NCBI RefSeq assembly: GCF_002112505.1
Contig: NZ_NEHW01000002.1
Coordinates: 519,972 to 583,971 of the forward strand
Direction of reading: 5' to 3'
Origin: Pseudomonas sp. R28(2017)
GTDB taxonomy: Bacteria > Pseudomonadota > Gammaproteobacteria > Pseudomonadales > Pseudomonadaceae
Length of the DNA: 64,000 bases
Program-made: the position numbers and the translations under genes
Notes under the pieces: model-generated
Told to the model about the DNA's origin: nothing
The model's input: only the letters and a program-made list of their open reading frames with translations
Database searches by the model: none
In this document: positions 43,085-51,662 of the stretch, in pieces
Layout of the letters: each line of letters opens with the position of its first letter
Position numbering within the stretch: the stretch's first letter is position 1

Positions 43085-43705
43085 ATGTCCGAATACACGC
43101 TGCATTGCTTTGCTGAATCCGGTAACGCCTACAAGGTTGCGCTGATGCTCGAACTCACCGGCCAGAACTGGCAACCGGTGTTCGTCGATTTCTTCAACGG
43201 CCAGACCCGCGACCCGCAATGGCGCGACGAGGTCAACGAGCAGGGCGAGGTGCCCGTGCTGGAGCATGCCGGGCAGCGGCTCACCCAGTCGGCTCTGATT
43301 CTCGAGTACCTGGCCGAGCGCACCCGCCAGTTCGGCCCGCGCGACGACCACGAGAAGCGCGAGATCTGGCGCTGGATGCTGTTCGACAACCACAAGTTCA
43401 CCAGCTACTACGCGGCGCTGCGGTTCCTGCTGTGCCTTAAGAAGACCGGCGAGACAGAAGTGACCGGCTTCCTGCGCGAGCGCGCCACGGCGGCGTACCG
43501 GATAGTCGATGCGCACCTGGCGAAAACGCCGTACATGGTGGGCGAGCGGCTGACCATCGCCGACCTGTCGCTGGCGGGGTATGTGTTCATGCCGGAGGAC
43601 ACCGGGATCGTGCTGGCTCAGTTCAGTCATATCGAAGCTTGGAAGCAACGGATCCAGGCAGTGCCGGGATGGAAGCATCCCTATGACCTGATGCCGCGAG
43701 CGTAA
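43085..43705 (+). CDS. Glutathione S-transferase family protein
   Basis: 206 aa. N-terminal thioredoxin-like domain (about 1-78) with Ser-Gly-Asn-Ala-Tyr-Lys-Val near 11-17, the cis-Pro in Glu-Val-Pro-Val-Leu near 55 and Gln-Ser-Ala-Leu-Ile-Leu-Glu-Tyr-Leu near 68; alpha-helical C-terminal domain with the Asn-capping motif Leu-Thr-Ile-Ala-Asp-Leu-Ser-Leu-Ala near 157-165. The start Met-Ser-Glu-Tyr-Thr has AAGG eight bases ahead and is preferred to an upstream ATG. Substrate unknown; general electrophile detoxification or a specific catabolic step. Confidence 0.87.
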   Translation: MSEYTLHCFAESGNAYKVALMLELTGQNWQPVFVDFFNGQTRDPQWRDEVNEQGEVPVLEHAGQRLTQSALILEYLAERTRQFGPRDDHEKREIWRWMLFDNHKFTSYYAALRFLLCLKKTGETEVTGFLRERATAAYRIVDAHLAKTPYMVGERLTIADLSLAGYVFMPEDTGIVLAQFSHIEAWKQRIQAVPGWKHPYDLMPRA

Positions 43706-43710
43706 GCCTG

Positions 43711-43810
43711 TACCGGCCTCTTCGCGGGCAAGCCCGCTCCCACAGGATCACCACAGCCTTGAATACTGTGGTAATTCTGTGGGAGCGGGCTTGCCCGCGA
43801 AGAGGCCGGC
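43711..43810. repeat. Inverted REP pair (BIME)
   Basis: Same architecture as the 8394-8494 block, including the outer TACCGGCC/GGCCGG and the inner GGATCACCACAG/CTGTGGT arms, about 35 kb apart. Between the GST gene and the convergent TonB-dependent receptor gene. Confidence 0.9.
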
Positions 43811-43826
43811 CCTGCAAAAGGCGCTA

Positions 43827-45914
43827 TCAGTACCTCACTTCGACCCCCACATAAGCCCCGATCCCATCCCCCGGCCAGAACGATGCGGTATCGAGCCCGC
43901 GCGCGTTGTACACCGGCGTCACCGCCGTCACGTATGCCTTGTTCGCCAGGTTCTTGAGGTCCAGCGAGACCTTCCAGTTGCCCTTCGGCGCTTCATACCC
44001 AAGGTTCGCCCCCCAGATCGTGTACGACGGCGCATACAAGCTGTTGGCGTAGTCAACCGCCGTGCGCGACGCCGATTGCACATTCACCCCGGTGTACCAG
44101 CCGCTGTGGTCCTGGTACTGCAGTTCGCCCTGGTAGATGTGCTTGGGCACGCCCGGCAGCTGGTTGTCGCCGAAGGTGTCGTCATGCCGGTAGTAGAAAT
44201 CGTTGTAGGTGTACGACTGGCGCCAGCGCACCAGGTCGCCCTGGGGGTTGTCCCACAGGCGCGTGTTGAGCCCAGCCTCGACGCCCTGATGAATGGTCGG
44301 CGAAGCGTTGAACGCGCCGGTCACCGCCGCTGCGGTAGAGGTGGCAGGGATGATCTGCACGTTCAGCAGTTCGTCGTGAATCCATGAGCGGTACAGCGCC
44401 AGGCTGCCGTCGAAGATGCCGTGCGAACCCTTGATGCCGACCTCGAAAGTGTTGGCCTTCTGTTCCACCAGCGGTCGGATGTACGGCAGGGTCGGGCCGG
44501 AACCTGAGTATTCCCATGAGGCGGGCGGGTCGATGCTGCGGCTGAAGTTGGTGAACACCTGCAGTTCGGGGCTGAACTCGTAACGCAGGCCGATACGCGG
44601 GGCGACGCTCCAGTTGTCGTAGTCGACATGCTGCGGGAAGGTGGTGGTGTTGGGGTTCACCGCGTAATCGATGTTGACCTTGCGCCGCACGTTGATGAAC
44701 GACACACCACTGGTGAGCCACAGGTTGTCGACCAGGTTGATGTCGTTGCCCAGGGCGATCACCCGGTCGAACGAATCCTTGTAGTTGACCTGCTTGAGCG
44801 ACACCTTGTTGCCGTTGGCCGAGTCCACCCCACCGCGCAGGTGCTGGGTCGAGGTGAAGGCGATATTGCTGCGGCTCTCGTGGCCGAACAGGTAGTCGAC
44901 GCGGTCATAGCCCAGCAGCAGGCCGAGGTCATGCCAGTCCCAGTAGCTGGGGTTGCTCGGGCTGCGCGGGCTGTTGGTGTGGCGGTAGTCGTGGTACGAC
45001 AGGCCGAAGGTCAGCCGCGCATCGTCGTCGAAAGTGTAGGTGGTCTTGCTGCCGACCCAGATGCTGCCCGGGCGGCGCGCACCGGCGCCGCTGCTTTCGG
45101 CGGTGGCGCTGGCCCGGCGCGGGTGGTGCAGGGCATTGTCCAGGGTGGTGGCGCTGGGGTCGTTGTGGGTTTCGTCGCGGTAGCGCAGCAGCAGGCGGGT
45201 TTCCAGCTTCGGGTTGAAGCGGTAGCCGGCGTTGGCGACGATGCCGGAGCTCTTCGACAGGCTGTAGTCGCGATAACCGTCGTTGCGGTAGTTGTCGGCC
45301 TGCAGGTAGTAGTCCAGGTCGCCTTCGACACCGCCGTAGCTGATGCTCTGCTTCTGGTAATGGTAGCTGCCGGCCTCGGCGCGCACGCGCAGGCCGGGGG
45401 CGCTGTAACCGCTGTGGTTGACGAAGTTGACCGCGCCACCGAGGGTCAGCGCGCCGTACTGGAAGGCGTTGGCACCGCGCAGGATCTCGGTGTAGTTGAC
45501 GCCGCTGGCGTTGAGGAATTCATACGGGGTGCCGCCGGGGCCAGTCAGCGGCAGGCCGTCGAACAGGAACTTGATGCCTTCGCGGAAGTAGCCAGGCGAG
45601 GTGTTGGCGCCAGAGCCACGGATCGAGATCTTCGCCGCGTCGTTGCCACCGGTGGACTGCACGAACACGCCGGGCTGGTAGGCCAGGGTGTCCTGCAGGG
45701 TGGCGGTGCGGCCTTTGGCGACCTCTTCGCTGTCGACCACGCTGGTGCCGCCGGGCACTTCGGCGAGGGCGCTGGCGGCCTGTTGCACTTCAGTCTGCTT
45801 GGCGGCCTGCACGGTCACCGTGCCGAGGGTCGGGTCAGCGGCCAGTACCGTGACCGGGGCCAGCAGGGCCGTGGCCACGGCCAGGCGCAGTGGATTGAGT
45901 TGAATGGCACGCAT
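43827..45914 (-). CDS. TonB-dependent outer-membrane receptor
   Basis: 695 aa. Signal peptide of about 25 residues (cleavage after Val-Leu-Ala-Ala), a TonB-box-like Thr-Leu-Gly-Thr-Val-Thr-Val near 29-35, a plug domain (about 45-165; Arg-Thr-Ala-Thr-Leu-Gln-Asp-Thr-Leu, Ile-Ser-Ile-Arg-Gly-Ser-Gly, Leu-Arg-Gly-Ala-Asn-Ala) and a 22-strand type barrel ending in Val-Glu-Val-Arg-Tyr. It resembles FecA-like and organosulfur-linked receptors more than siderophore receptors with known ligands. A sigma-54-type promoter lies 75-90 bp upstream, opposite one for the ABC module, so uptake of an organosulfur compound across the outer membrane is the best guess. Confidence 0.87.
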   Translation of the reverse strand: MRAIQLNPLRLAVATALLAPVTVLAADPTLGTVTVQAAKQTEVQQAASALAEVPGGTSVVDSEEVAKGRTATLQDTLAYQPGVFVQSTGGNDAAKISIRGSGANTSPGYFREGIKFLFDGLPLTGPGGTPYEFLNASGVNYTEILRGANAFQYGALTLGGAVNFVNHSGYSAPGLRVRAEAGSYHYQKQSISYGGVEGDLDYYLQADNYRNDGYRDYSLSKSSGIVANAGYRFNPKLETRLLLRYRDETHNDPSATTLDNALHHPRRASATAESSGAGARRPGSIWVGSKTTYTFDDDARLTFGLSYHDYRHTNSPRSPSNPSYWDWHDLGLLLGYDRVDYLFGHESRSNIAFTSTQHLRGGVDSANGNKVSLKQVNYKDSFDRVIALGNDINLVDNLWLTSGVSFINVRRKVNIDYAVNPNTTTFPQHVDYDNWSVAPRIGLRYEFSPELQVFTNFSRSIDPPASWEYSGSGPTLPYIRPLVEQKANTFEVGIKGSHGIFDGSLALYRSWIHDELLNVQIIPATSTAAAVTGAFNASPTIHQGVEAGLNTRLWDNPQGDLVRWRQSYTYNDFYYRHDDTFGDNQLPGVPKHIYQGELQYQDHSGWYTGVNVQSASRTAVDYANSLYAPSYTIWGANLGYEAPKGNWKVSLDLKNLANKAYVTAVTPVYNARGLDTASFWPGDGIGAYVGVEVRY

Positions 45915-45988
45915 CGTTGTATTCCTTGAAAGTCATCTTGGGTCCTCGGCGTTCTATGGGAATAGTCAGGCCTGTCGAAACCGGTTAG

Positions 45989-46004
45989 AGCAGTTTCTGT
46001 GCCA
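45989..46004 (-). promoter_or_regulatory. Candidate sigma-54 promoter of the TonB-dependent receptor
   Basis: On the minus strand: TGGCAC-AGAAA-CTGCT. The consensus is TGGCAC-N5-TTGCW, so one mismatch (C for T at the -12 element). The expected start of transcription is near 45978, giving a leader of about 64 bases. Confidence 0.6.
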
Positions 46005-46076
46005 GCTGGCAAAAGGCCGGAACTTGCTGTGATTGCGGAAGTTTCAGTGTGAAGTGCTGAACGAAATAGCGAGTTT

Positions 46077-46104
46077 TGTTGAACACCTGTCGCTGTTTGA
46101 ACAG
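46077..46104. promoter_or_regulatory. Paired palindromes, candidate enhancer (UAS) for an NtrC-type activator
   Basis: TGTTGAACA (46077-46085) and CTGTTTGAACAG (46093-46104) share TGTT-GAACA half-sites, with centres about 17 bp apart. They lie about 100 bp upstream of the receptor transcription start and about 240 bp upstream of that of module A, within the usual range for sigma-54 enhancers. Confidence 0.4.
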
Positions 46105-46142
46105 TGCAGGTTATATCCAAATATCCGAATGCCATGGCGAAC

Positions 46143-46217
46143 CCTGTGGGAGCGGGCTTGCCCGCGAATGCGGTATACGCTGTGCCGCCGCATTCGCGGG
46201 CAAGCCCGCTCCCACAG
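46143..46217. repeat. REP pair, outward-facing class
   Basis: Units at 46143-46168 and 46193-46217 with a 24-bp linker. Unusually, it lies inside a divergent promoter region, between the putative enhancer and the module A promoter. Confidence 0.9.
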
Positions 46218-46312
46218 TGATGGATGTTGTCAGTGCAACAGGGGTGGAACACTTTGTACGTTTAATCAGTCTGCGCATTGAATGAACTTCAATGAATACA
46301 CAGTTTTCAGGC

Positions 46313-46328
46313 TGGCACGACAACTGCA
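46313..46328 (+). promoter_or_regulatory. Candidate sigma-54 promoter of ABC module A
   Basis: TGGCACG-ACAA-CTGCA: perfect -24 element including the G after TGGCAC, correct spacing, one mismatch at -12. Transcription would begin near 46340, downstream of an ATG at 46292, which supports the GTG at 46367 as the translation start. Confidence 0.65.
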
Positions 46329-46366
46329 ATAGCGCCTTATGTAGCCGTCTATATAAAGAGCCCGCT

Positions 46367-48100
46367 GTGCAGCCAAATGTCCGATTATTCAACTCATGCC
46401 TGTTGGCCAGTGCGCTGTTAATTGCCGCCTGTTCACCCGCCACGCCACCGCCCGCCCAGGGCAGCCTCAAGGGCGAAGCGGTCAGCGCAGTGAACGGCGT
46501 GATGCGCTACCCGGCCAGCGACTTCGTCGAGCAGCAGGCCGGCCAGCGCGGCGGCACCTTGCGCGTGTCGGCGGCGACCGACGCCGGCAGCTTCGATATC
46601 CACGCATTGTCCAACGGCAACATGCAGTGGATGGGCCGCATCCTCTTCGATTGCCTGGTCTACCAGGCCGAAGACGGCACCCTCACACCGTGGCTGGCAA
46701 AAAGCTGGGAGATCAGTGCTGACGGCCTGACCTACACCTTCCACCTGCGTGACGACGTCACCTTCAGCGACGGCGAGCGCTTCGACGCTGAGGCGGTGCG
46801 GGTCAACCTCGAACACATGCGCGACCCGAAGACCAAGTCGCCACTGGCCGCTGCCTACATCGCGCCGTACCTGCAGGGCCGGGTGGTCGATGCATTCACC
46901 TTCGAGGCCACCTTGCGCGCACCCTATGCGCCGTTTCTCGATGTGCTGTCGCAAGCCTGGCTGGGGATGATCTCGCCACGGCAGATCATCGAGGCGCCCG
47001 CGACCATCGCCAGCCAGCCGATCGGCACCGGGCCGTTCGTGCTGACCGGCTGGGTGCGCGACCAGCGCGCCAGTTTCGCCCGCCGCCCGGGCTACGACTG
47101 GGCGCCGCTGGCCATCAACCACCCGGGTGAGGCCTACCTCGACGGCATCGAGTTGAGCTACGTGCCCGAAGCGATGATCCGCTACACCTCGCTGGAAGCC
47201 GCCGACAGCGACATGGCCCTGGACGCCCCGGCGCAGAATGCCACGGCGATCCGCGCCAACCCGCAGCTGACCCTGCGCAACCGCATCCGCAAGGGCAACC
47301 CGGCGCGCAGCATCACCTTCAACGTCGAGCGCGTGCCGTTCGATGACGTGCGGGTGCGCCAGGCAGTGGCCAAGGCCATCGACCGCGACGGCCTGGCGTG
47401 GATCTCCGGCTTCGGCGAGTACCTGGCGAAGGGCGACTTTCTCGCCGTGAACACCCCCGGCTACGACCCGGTGGCGCGCGATGCGCTGGCCTTCGACCCG
47501 GCCGCAGCGGGGCGCCTGCTCGATGCCGCCGGCTGGACCGGGCGTGATGCCGAGGGCTATCGCACCCGCAACGGTCAGCGCCTTGGGGCGACCTTGCTGA
47601 CCTACGACAACCCGGCGTTCCCGGCCAATGTCTCGGTGGCGGCCCAGGCGGACCTGCGCAAGCTCGGCTTCGACCTGCGCATCGAGCTGCTGCCGATCAG
47701 CAAGGTCATGGAGCTGCGCTACCGCGGCAACTTCGATGCCCTCGGTGGCGGCTACTGGCACACCAACACCGCCGACGGCCTGTACATCCTCTACCACAGC
47801 CAGTCGATCCCCAGCGCCCGGATGATCGGCCAGAACGTCGGCCACTTCCGTGACGCCCGCCTCGATCAGCTGCTTGGCGACGCCCGGCGCAGCACCGACC
47901 CGTCGCAGCGCCGGGCCCTGTACCGTCAGGCCCAGCAGCGCCTGGGCGAGACCGTGCCGGCCGTGCCGTCGGTGGAAAGCCAGATGCTGCTGGCCTACCG
48001 CAACGCGGTCGGCGGCGTGCTGTTCGACGGCTCGCACAACGTTCCTCTGTTCACCAGCGTGTGGCTGGCCCCTCAAGCACAGCAAAAGGAGCAACCATGA
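46367..48100 (+). CDS. Peptide/nickel/opine-type ABC substrate-binding lipoprotein (module A)
   Basis: 577 aa from the GTG at 46367. The signal ends Leu-Ile-Ala-Ala-Cys22, a lipobox, then a proline-rich linker and an SBP family 5 (DppA/OppA/NikA-like) domain with Gly-Gly-Thr-Leu-Arg-Val, Leu-Ala-Lys-Ser-Trp-Glu-Ile-Ser-Ala-Asp-Gly-Leu-Thr-Tyr-Thr-Phe, Asp-Asp-Val-Thr-Phe-Ser-Asp-Gly and Gly-Thr-Gly-Pro-Phe. An ATG 25 codons upstream keeps the frame open but lies ahead of the predicted sigma-54 transcript start and has no ribosome site. The stop overlaps the permease start (ATGA). It binds the sulfur compound in the periplasm and delivers it to the module A permeases. Paralogous to 55872-57506. 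Confidence 0.85.
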   Translation: MQPNVRLFNSCLLASALLIAACSPATPPPAQGSLKGEAVSAVNGVMRYPASDFVEQQAGQRGGTLRVSAATDAGSFDIHALSNGNMQWMGRILFDCLVYQAEDGTLTPWLAKSWEISADGLTYTFHLRDDVTFSDGERFDAEAVRVNLEHMRDPKTKSPLAAAYIAPYLQGRVVDAFTFEATLRAPYAPFLDVLSQAWLGMISPRQIIEAPATIASQPIGTGPFVLTGWVRDQRASFARRPGYDWAPLAINHPGEAYLDGIELSYVPEAMIRYTSLEAADSDMALDAPAQNATAIRANPQLTLRNRIRKGNPARSITFNVERVPFDDVRVRQAVAKAIDRDGLAWISGFGEYLAKGDFLAVNTPGYDPVARDALAFDPAAAGRLLDAAGWTGRDAEGYRTRNGQRLGATLLTYDNPAFPANVSVAAQADLRKLGFDLRIELLPISKVMELRYRGNFDALGGGYWHTNTADGLYILYHSQSIPSARMIGQNVGHFRDARLDQLLGDARRSTDPSQRRALYRQAQQRLGETVPAVPSVESQMLLAYRNAVGGVLFDGSHNVPLFTSVWLAPQAQQKEQP

Positions 48101-49029
48101 AACTGCTGGCGACCTTGCTGCGCCGCCTGCGTGACGGCGTGATCGTGCTGTGGGCGGCGGCCAGCCTGACCTTCCTTGGCATGCAGCACAGCGGTGGCGA
48201 TACCGCGCTGGCGATTCTTGGCGGCCCGGATGCCATGCCGAGCGCAGCGATGCTGGCCCAGGTGCGCGCCGAATACGGCCTCGATCAGCCCCTGTGGGTG
48301 CAGTACGGCCATTACCTGCTGCGCCTGGCCCAGGGTGAGCTGGGCGAGTCTTACCGGCTGCGCATACCGGTCGGCCAGGCGATTGCCGAGCAGGCCGGCG
48401 CGACCCTGGCCCTGGCCAGCAGCGCCGCCGTGCTGGCCGTGCTGCTGGCGCTGGCCTCGGCACTGCTCACCGCCAACCGTGGGCGGCGTTTGCGGGCGCT
48501 GGTGTCGGGCATCGAACTGGTGCTGTCGTCGGCGCCCAATTTCGTGATCGGGACCGTGCTGCTGCTGGCCTTCGCCTTCTACTTCCATGTGCTGCCGCCG
48601 TCCGGTTCGAGCGGCTGGCGCTCGCTGGTGCTGCCGAGCCTGGCCCTGGCGCTGCCGATCGCGGCGGTGCTGGCCCAGGTGCTGCGCCAGGCGCTGGAGC
48701 AGGTGCTGGAGCAACCCTTCATCACCCAGGCCCGCGCCCGCGGCATGGGTGACACCGCCGTGCGCCTGCGCCATGCCCTTCGCCACGCCTTGGTGCCGCT
48801 GGTGACCCTGGCCGGCTACGTGTTCGCCAGCCTGCTGGGCGGCGCCGTGGTGCTGGAGCTGCTGTTTGGCCGGCAAGGCATCGGCCGCCTGATGCTCGAC
48901 GCCACCGCCACCAAGGATGTGCCGCTGGTGCTCGGCGTGACCCTGTTGGCAGCGGCCATCTACGTGCTGGTCAACCTGCTGGTGGACCTGGCGACCCATG
49001 CCATCGACCCGCGCACCGCGCGCCCCTGA
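48097..49029 (+). CDS. ABC transporter permease, DppB type (module A)
   Basis: 310 aa, six membrane helices. DppB-type features: Gly-Gly-Pro-Asp-Ala near 44-48, Glu-Tyr-Gly-Leu-Asp-Gln-Pro-Leu-Trp-Val-Gln-Tyr near 61-72, and the EAA-like loop with Thr-Gln-Ala-Arg-Ala-Arg-Gly-Met-Gly near 210-218, followed by Leu-Arg-His-Ala-Leu. It forms the inner-membrane channel with the DppC-type permease at 52839. Unusually, three enzyme genes separate the two permease genes. Confidence 0.88.
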   Translation: MKLLATLLRRLRDGVIVLWAAASLTFLGMQHSGGDTALAILGGPDAMPSAAMLAQVRAEYGLDQPLWVQYGHYLLRLAQGELGESYRLRIPVGQAIAEQAGATLALASSAAVLAVLLALASALLTANRGRRLRALVSGIELVLSSAPNFVIGTVLLLAFAFYFHVLPPSGSSGWRSLVLPSLALALPIAAVLAQVLRQALEQVLEQPFITQARARGMGDTAVRLRHALRHALVPLVTLAGYVFASLLGGAVVLELLFGRQGIGRLMLDATATKDVPLVLGVTLLAAAIYVLVNLLVDLATHAIDPRTARP

Positions 49030-49050
49030 ATTCACGAGAAAGGAACCGTC

Positions 49051-50295
49051 ATGAGTCAAACCCCGATTACCGACGCCGAACTGGATGAGCGCTTGGCGCC
49101 GGTGTACGCGCGCATCGCCGAAGGCGCGGTGGCCCGCGAGCAGCAGCGCACCCTGGCCCATGAGCCGGTGGCCTGGTTGCGCGAAGCCAGCCTTGGCGCC
49201 CTGCGCGTGCCACGCAGCCACGGCGGCCTTGGCGCGAGCTTGCCGCAGCTGCTGCGGCAACTGGTGCGCCTGGGCCAGGCCGATTCCAACCTGCCGCAGA
49301 TCTTCCGCGCCCACTTCGGCTTTGTCGAAGGGCGTCTGTCGTCCAACGATGCTGCCTCCCAGGACTACTGGTTCGCCCGCGTGGTGGCCGGTGAGCTGTG
49401 GGGCGCGGCCATGGCCGAGCGCACCGACAGCACCGGCAATACCGTGCAGCTTGGCGAGGGCGAGGGCGGTTTGCGCCTGGACGGCGAAAAGTACTACTGC
49501 ACCGGCACCCTCTACGCCGACTGGGTCGCAGCGGTGGCCAACCACGGCGATGATTTCGTCAGCTTGGCCGTGCCGACTCGTGCGCCGGGCGTGGAGCGGG
49601 TCGATGACTGGGATGGCTTCGGCCAGCGCCTGACCGGCAGCGGTACCACGCGTTTCACCCAGGTGAAGGTGCAGCCGGAGCACCTGCTGCGCCGCTTCGC
49701 CAAGGGCGAGTTGCGCGCCGAATCCTACCTCACCGCGTTCTACCAGGCGGTGCACCTGGCGACGCTGGCCGGCATCAGCCGTGCGGTGCTGGCCGATGCC
49801 GTGGCTTTCGTCCAGGGCCGCACCCGCGCCTTCGGCGTGCCGGGGCAGTCGCAGCCGGCCGCCGACCCGCTGGTGCAGGCGGTGATCGGTCGGCTGTCGA
49901 GCCTGGCGTTTGCCGCCGAGGCCCAGGTCAGCGCCGTGGGCCAGAGCCTGCAGGCAGTGTTCGAAGCCGGGCAGCAGGGTGACGTACCCGAGCAGCTGTA
50001 TACGGACGCCGAAATCCACGCCTTCCAGGCCCAGCAGATTGTCCTGCCGCAAGTGCTGCAGGCCAGCACCTTGCTGTTCGAAGTCGGCGGCGCTTCGGCC
50101 ACCAGCAACAGCCGGCGCCTCGACCGCCACTGGCGCAACGCGCGCACCCTGGCCTCGCACAACCCGGCGATCTACCGCGAGCAGGCGCTGGGCGACTACT
50201 ACCTCAACGGCATCAGCCCGGCCCAGGCCTGGCGTGCCCGCCAGGCTGCCGCCAACCAAGGGCAGGGCAGCGGCGACGAAGCCAGCGCGGTCTGA
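49051..50295 (+). CDS. SfnB-family acyl-CoA dehydrogenase-like flavoprotein (module A)
   Basis: 414 aa, acyl-CoA dehydrogenase fold with N-terminal helices, a central beta domain (about 120-225; Gly-Glu-Lys-Tyr-Tyr-Cys-Thr-Gly-Thr-Leu-Tyr-Ala-Asp) and a C-terminal helical domain ending in Gly-Gly-Ala-Ser-Ala-Thr...Leu-Asp-Arg-His-Trp-Arg-Asn-Ala-Arg-Thr. This is the DszC/SfnB style: FMNH2-using oxygenases in sulfur acquisition, where the acyl-CoA dehydrogenase catalytic Glu is not used. It probably oxidises the sulfur (or the carbon next to it) of the imported compound. The gene follows the permease by 21 bp and is followed by the LLM monooxygenase. Paralogue at 61188. Confidence 0.84.
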   Translation: MSQTPITDAELDERLAPVYARIAEGAVAREQQRTLAHEPVAWLREASLGALRVPRSHGGLGASLPQLLRQLVRLGQADSNLPQIFRAHFGFVEGRLSSNDAASQDYWFARVVAGELWGAAMAERTDSTGNTVQLGEGEGGLRLDGEKYYCTGTLYADWVAAVANHGDDFVSLAVPTRAPGVERVDDWDGFGQRLTGSGTTRFTQVKVQPEHLLRRFAKGELRAESYLTAFYQAVHLATLAGISRAVLADAVAFVQGRTRAFGVPGQSQPAADPLVQAVIGRLSSLAFAAEAQVSAVGQSLQAVFEAGQQGDVPEQLYTDAEIHAFQAQQIVLPQVLQASTLLFEVGGASATSNSRRLDRHWRNARTLASHNPAIYREQALGDYYLNGISPAQAWRARQAAANQGQGSGDEASAV

Positions 50296-50309
50296 ACAGG
50301 AGAACCCCC

Positions 50310-51662
50310 ATGACCACCAAACAGATGAGCCTGGGCATGAACATCCTTGGCTTCGGCTCGCACGCCGCTGCCTGGCGCCAGGGCGAGGCGGCGCTCGACG
50401 CCTACATCGACGTCAACTACTACCGCGACATTGCGCGCATCTCCGAGCGCGGCTGCCTGGATGCGATCTTCCTCGCCGACGGCCCGGCACTGCCGCCGGA
50501 TGTGTCCGCCCAGCCCGGCGGGCGCCTGGAGCCGACCGTGCTGCTCACCGCCGTGGCCGCCGCCACCGAGCGCATCGGGGTGATCGCCACCTGCTCCAGC
50601 ACCTACAACGAACCGTTCAACCTGGCCCGGCGCATCGCCTCGCTGGACCACATCAGCGGCGGCCGTGCGGCCTGGAACGTGGTCACCAATGCCGGTGACG
50701 CAGCGGCGCAGAACTTCGGCCTGGCCGGCGCGCCACTGCATGTCGACCGCTACGGGCGTGCCGAAGAGTTCGTCGAGGTGACCCTGAAGCTGTGGGACAG
50801 CTGGGAGGACGACGCGATCATCGGCGACCGCGCCGGTGGCCGTTTCGCCGACCCGCGCAAGGTTCACACCCTGGACTTCCAGGGCAAGCACTTTCAGGTC
50901 AAGGGCCCGCTCAACCTGCCACGCTCGCCCCAAGGCCGGCCGGTGCTGGTGCAGGCCGGCTCCTCCGAAGGCGGCAAGGCACTCGGCTCACGCTATGCCG
51001 ACGCGATCTTCACCACCCAGACCACCTTGGCCGATGGCCAGGCGTTCTACCAGGAGATGAAAGCCCGCGCCAAGGCCTGGGGGCGTGACCCGCGGCACCT
51101 GAAGATCATGCCGGGCCTGTCGACCGTGATCGGCAGTACCGAGGCCGAAGCCCATGCACGGTTTGACCAGCTCAATGCCTGGCATGGCGAGCATGGCCTG
51201 CTGCAGCAAGTGGCGGGGCGCATCGGCATCGACGCCAGCGAACTGGACCCGGATGCGCCATTGCCCTGGGCACGGATTGGCGCGGTGGCGGATTTCGAAC
51301 GGGGCTCCCATGGGTTTCTGGAAGCCCAGCTGAACCTGGCGCGCAGCGAGAACCTGACCATTCGCCAATTGTCGCGGCGGATCCTGGTCGGCCACCGACT
51401 GGCCGTCGGCACGCCGCAGCAGGTCGCCGACACCTTGGCCGAGTGGTTCCTGGCCGGGGCGGGGGATGGCTTCAACATCATGCCCGACATGTTCCCGTCC
51501 GGGGCGCGGGTGTTCGTCGAGGAAGTGGTGCCGCTGCTGCAGAAACGCGGGCTGTTCCGCACCGAATACACCGGCACCACCCTGCGCGAGCACCTGGGCT
51601 TGCCCAGGGCCGAAAACCAGTTTGCAACCCAAGGAGTCGCACCATGCGCTACCGCCCGTTAG
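50310..51662 (+). CDS. LLM-class flavin-dependent monooxygenase, NtaA/SnaA/DszA family
   Basis: 450 aa, typical for the group (DszA, DmoA, NtaA, EmoA). Bacterial luciferase-like TIM barrel with Gly-Cys-Leu-Asp-Ala-Ile-Phe-Leu-Ala-Asp-Gly near 49-59, Leu-Asp-His-Ile-Ser-Gly-Gly-Arg-Ala-Ala-Trp-Asn-Val-Val-Thr near 111-125 and Arg-Tyr-Gly-Arg-Ala-Glu-Glu-Phe near 147-154. It uses FMNH2 from a separate reductase and O2 to cleave C-S or C-N bonds. With SfnB-like proteins on both sides, a C-S monooxygenase is the likely role. The 3' end overlaps the aldo-keto reductase start by 19 bp. No dedicated flavin reductase gene is visible in the window. Confidence 0.87.
   Translation: MTTKQMSLGMNILGFGSHAAAWRQGEAALDAYIDVNYYRDIARISERGCLDAIFLADGPALPPDVSAQPGGRLEPTVLLTAVAAATERIGVIATCSSTYNEPFNLARRIASLDHISGGRAAWNVVTNAGDAAAQNFGLAGAPLHVDRYGRAEEFVEVTLKLWDSWEDDAIIGDRAGGRFADPRKVHTLDFQGKHFQVKGPLNLPRSPQGRPVLVQAGSSEGGKALGSRYADAIFTTQTTLADGQAFYQEMKARAKAWGRDPRHLKIMPGLSTVIGSTEAEAHARFDQLNAWHGEHGLLQQVAGRIGIDASELDPDAPLPWARIGAVADFERGSHGFLEAQLNLARSENLTIRQLSRRILVGHRLAVGTPQQVADTLAEWFLAGAGDGFNIMPDMFPSGARVFVEEVVPLLQKRGLFRTEYTGTTLREHLGLPRAENQFATQGVAPCATAR

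Larger units (their letters stand above)
45915..46366. promoter_or_regulatory. Divergent control region of receptor and ABC module A
   Basis: 452 bp holding two sigma-54-type promoters pointing outward (45989-46004 on the minus strand, 46313-46328 on the plus strand), a pair of short palindromes (46077-46104) that may bind an enhancer-binding protein, and a REP pair (46143-46217). Confidence 0.6.
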
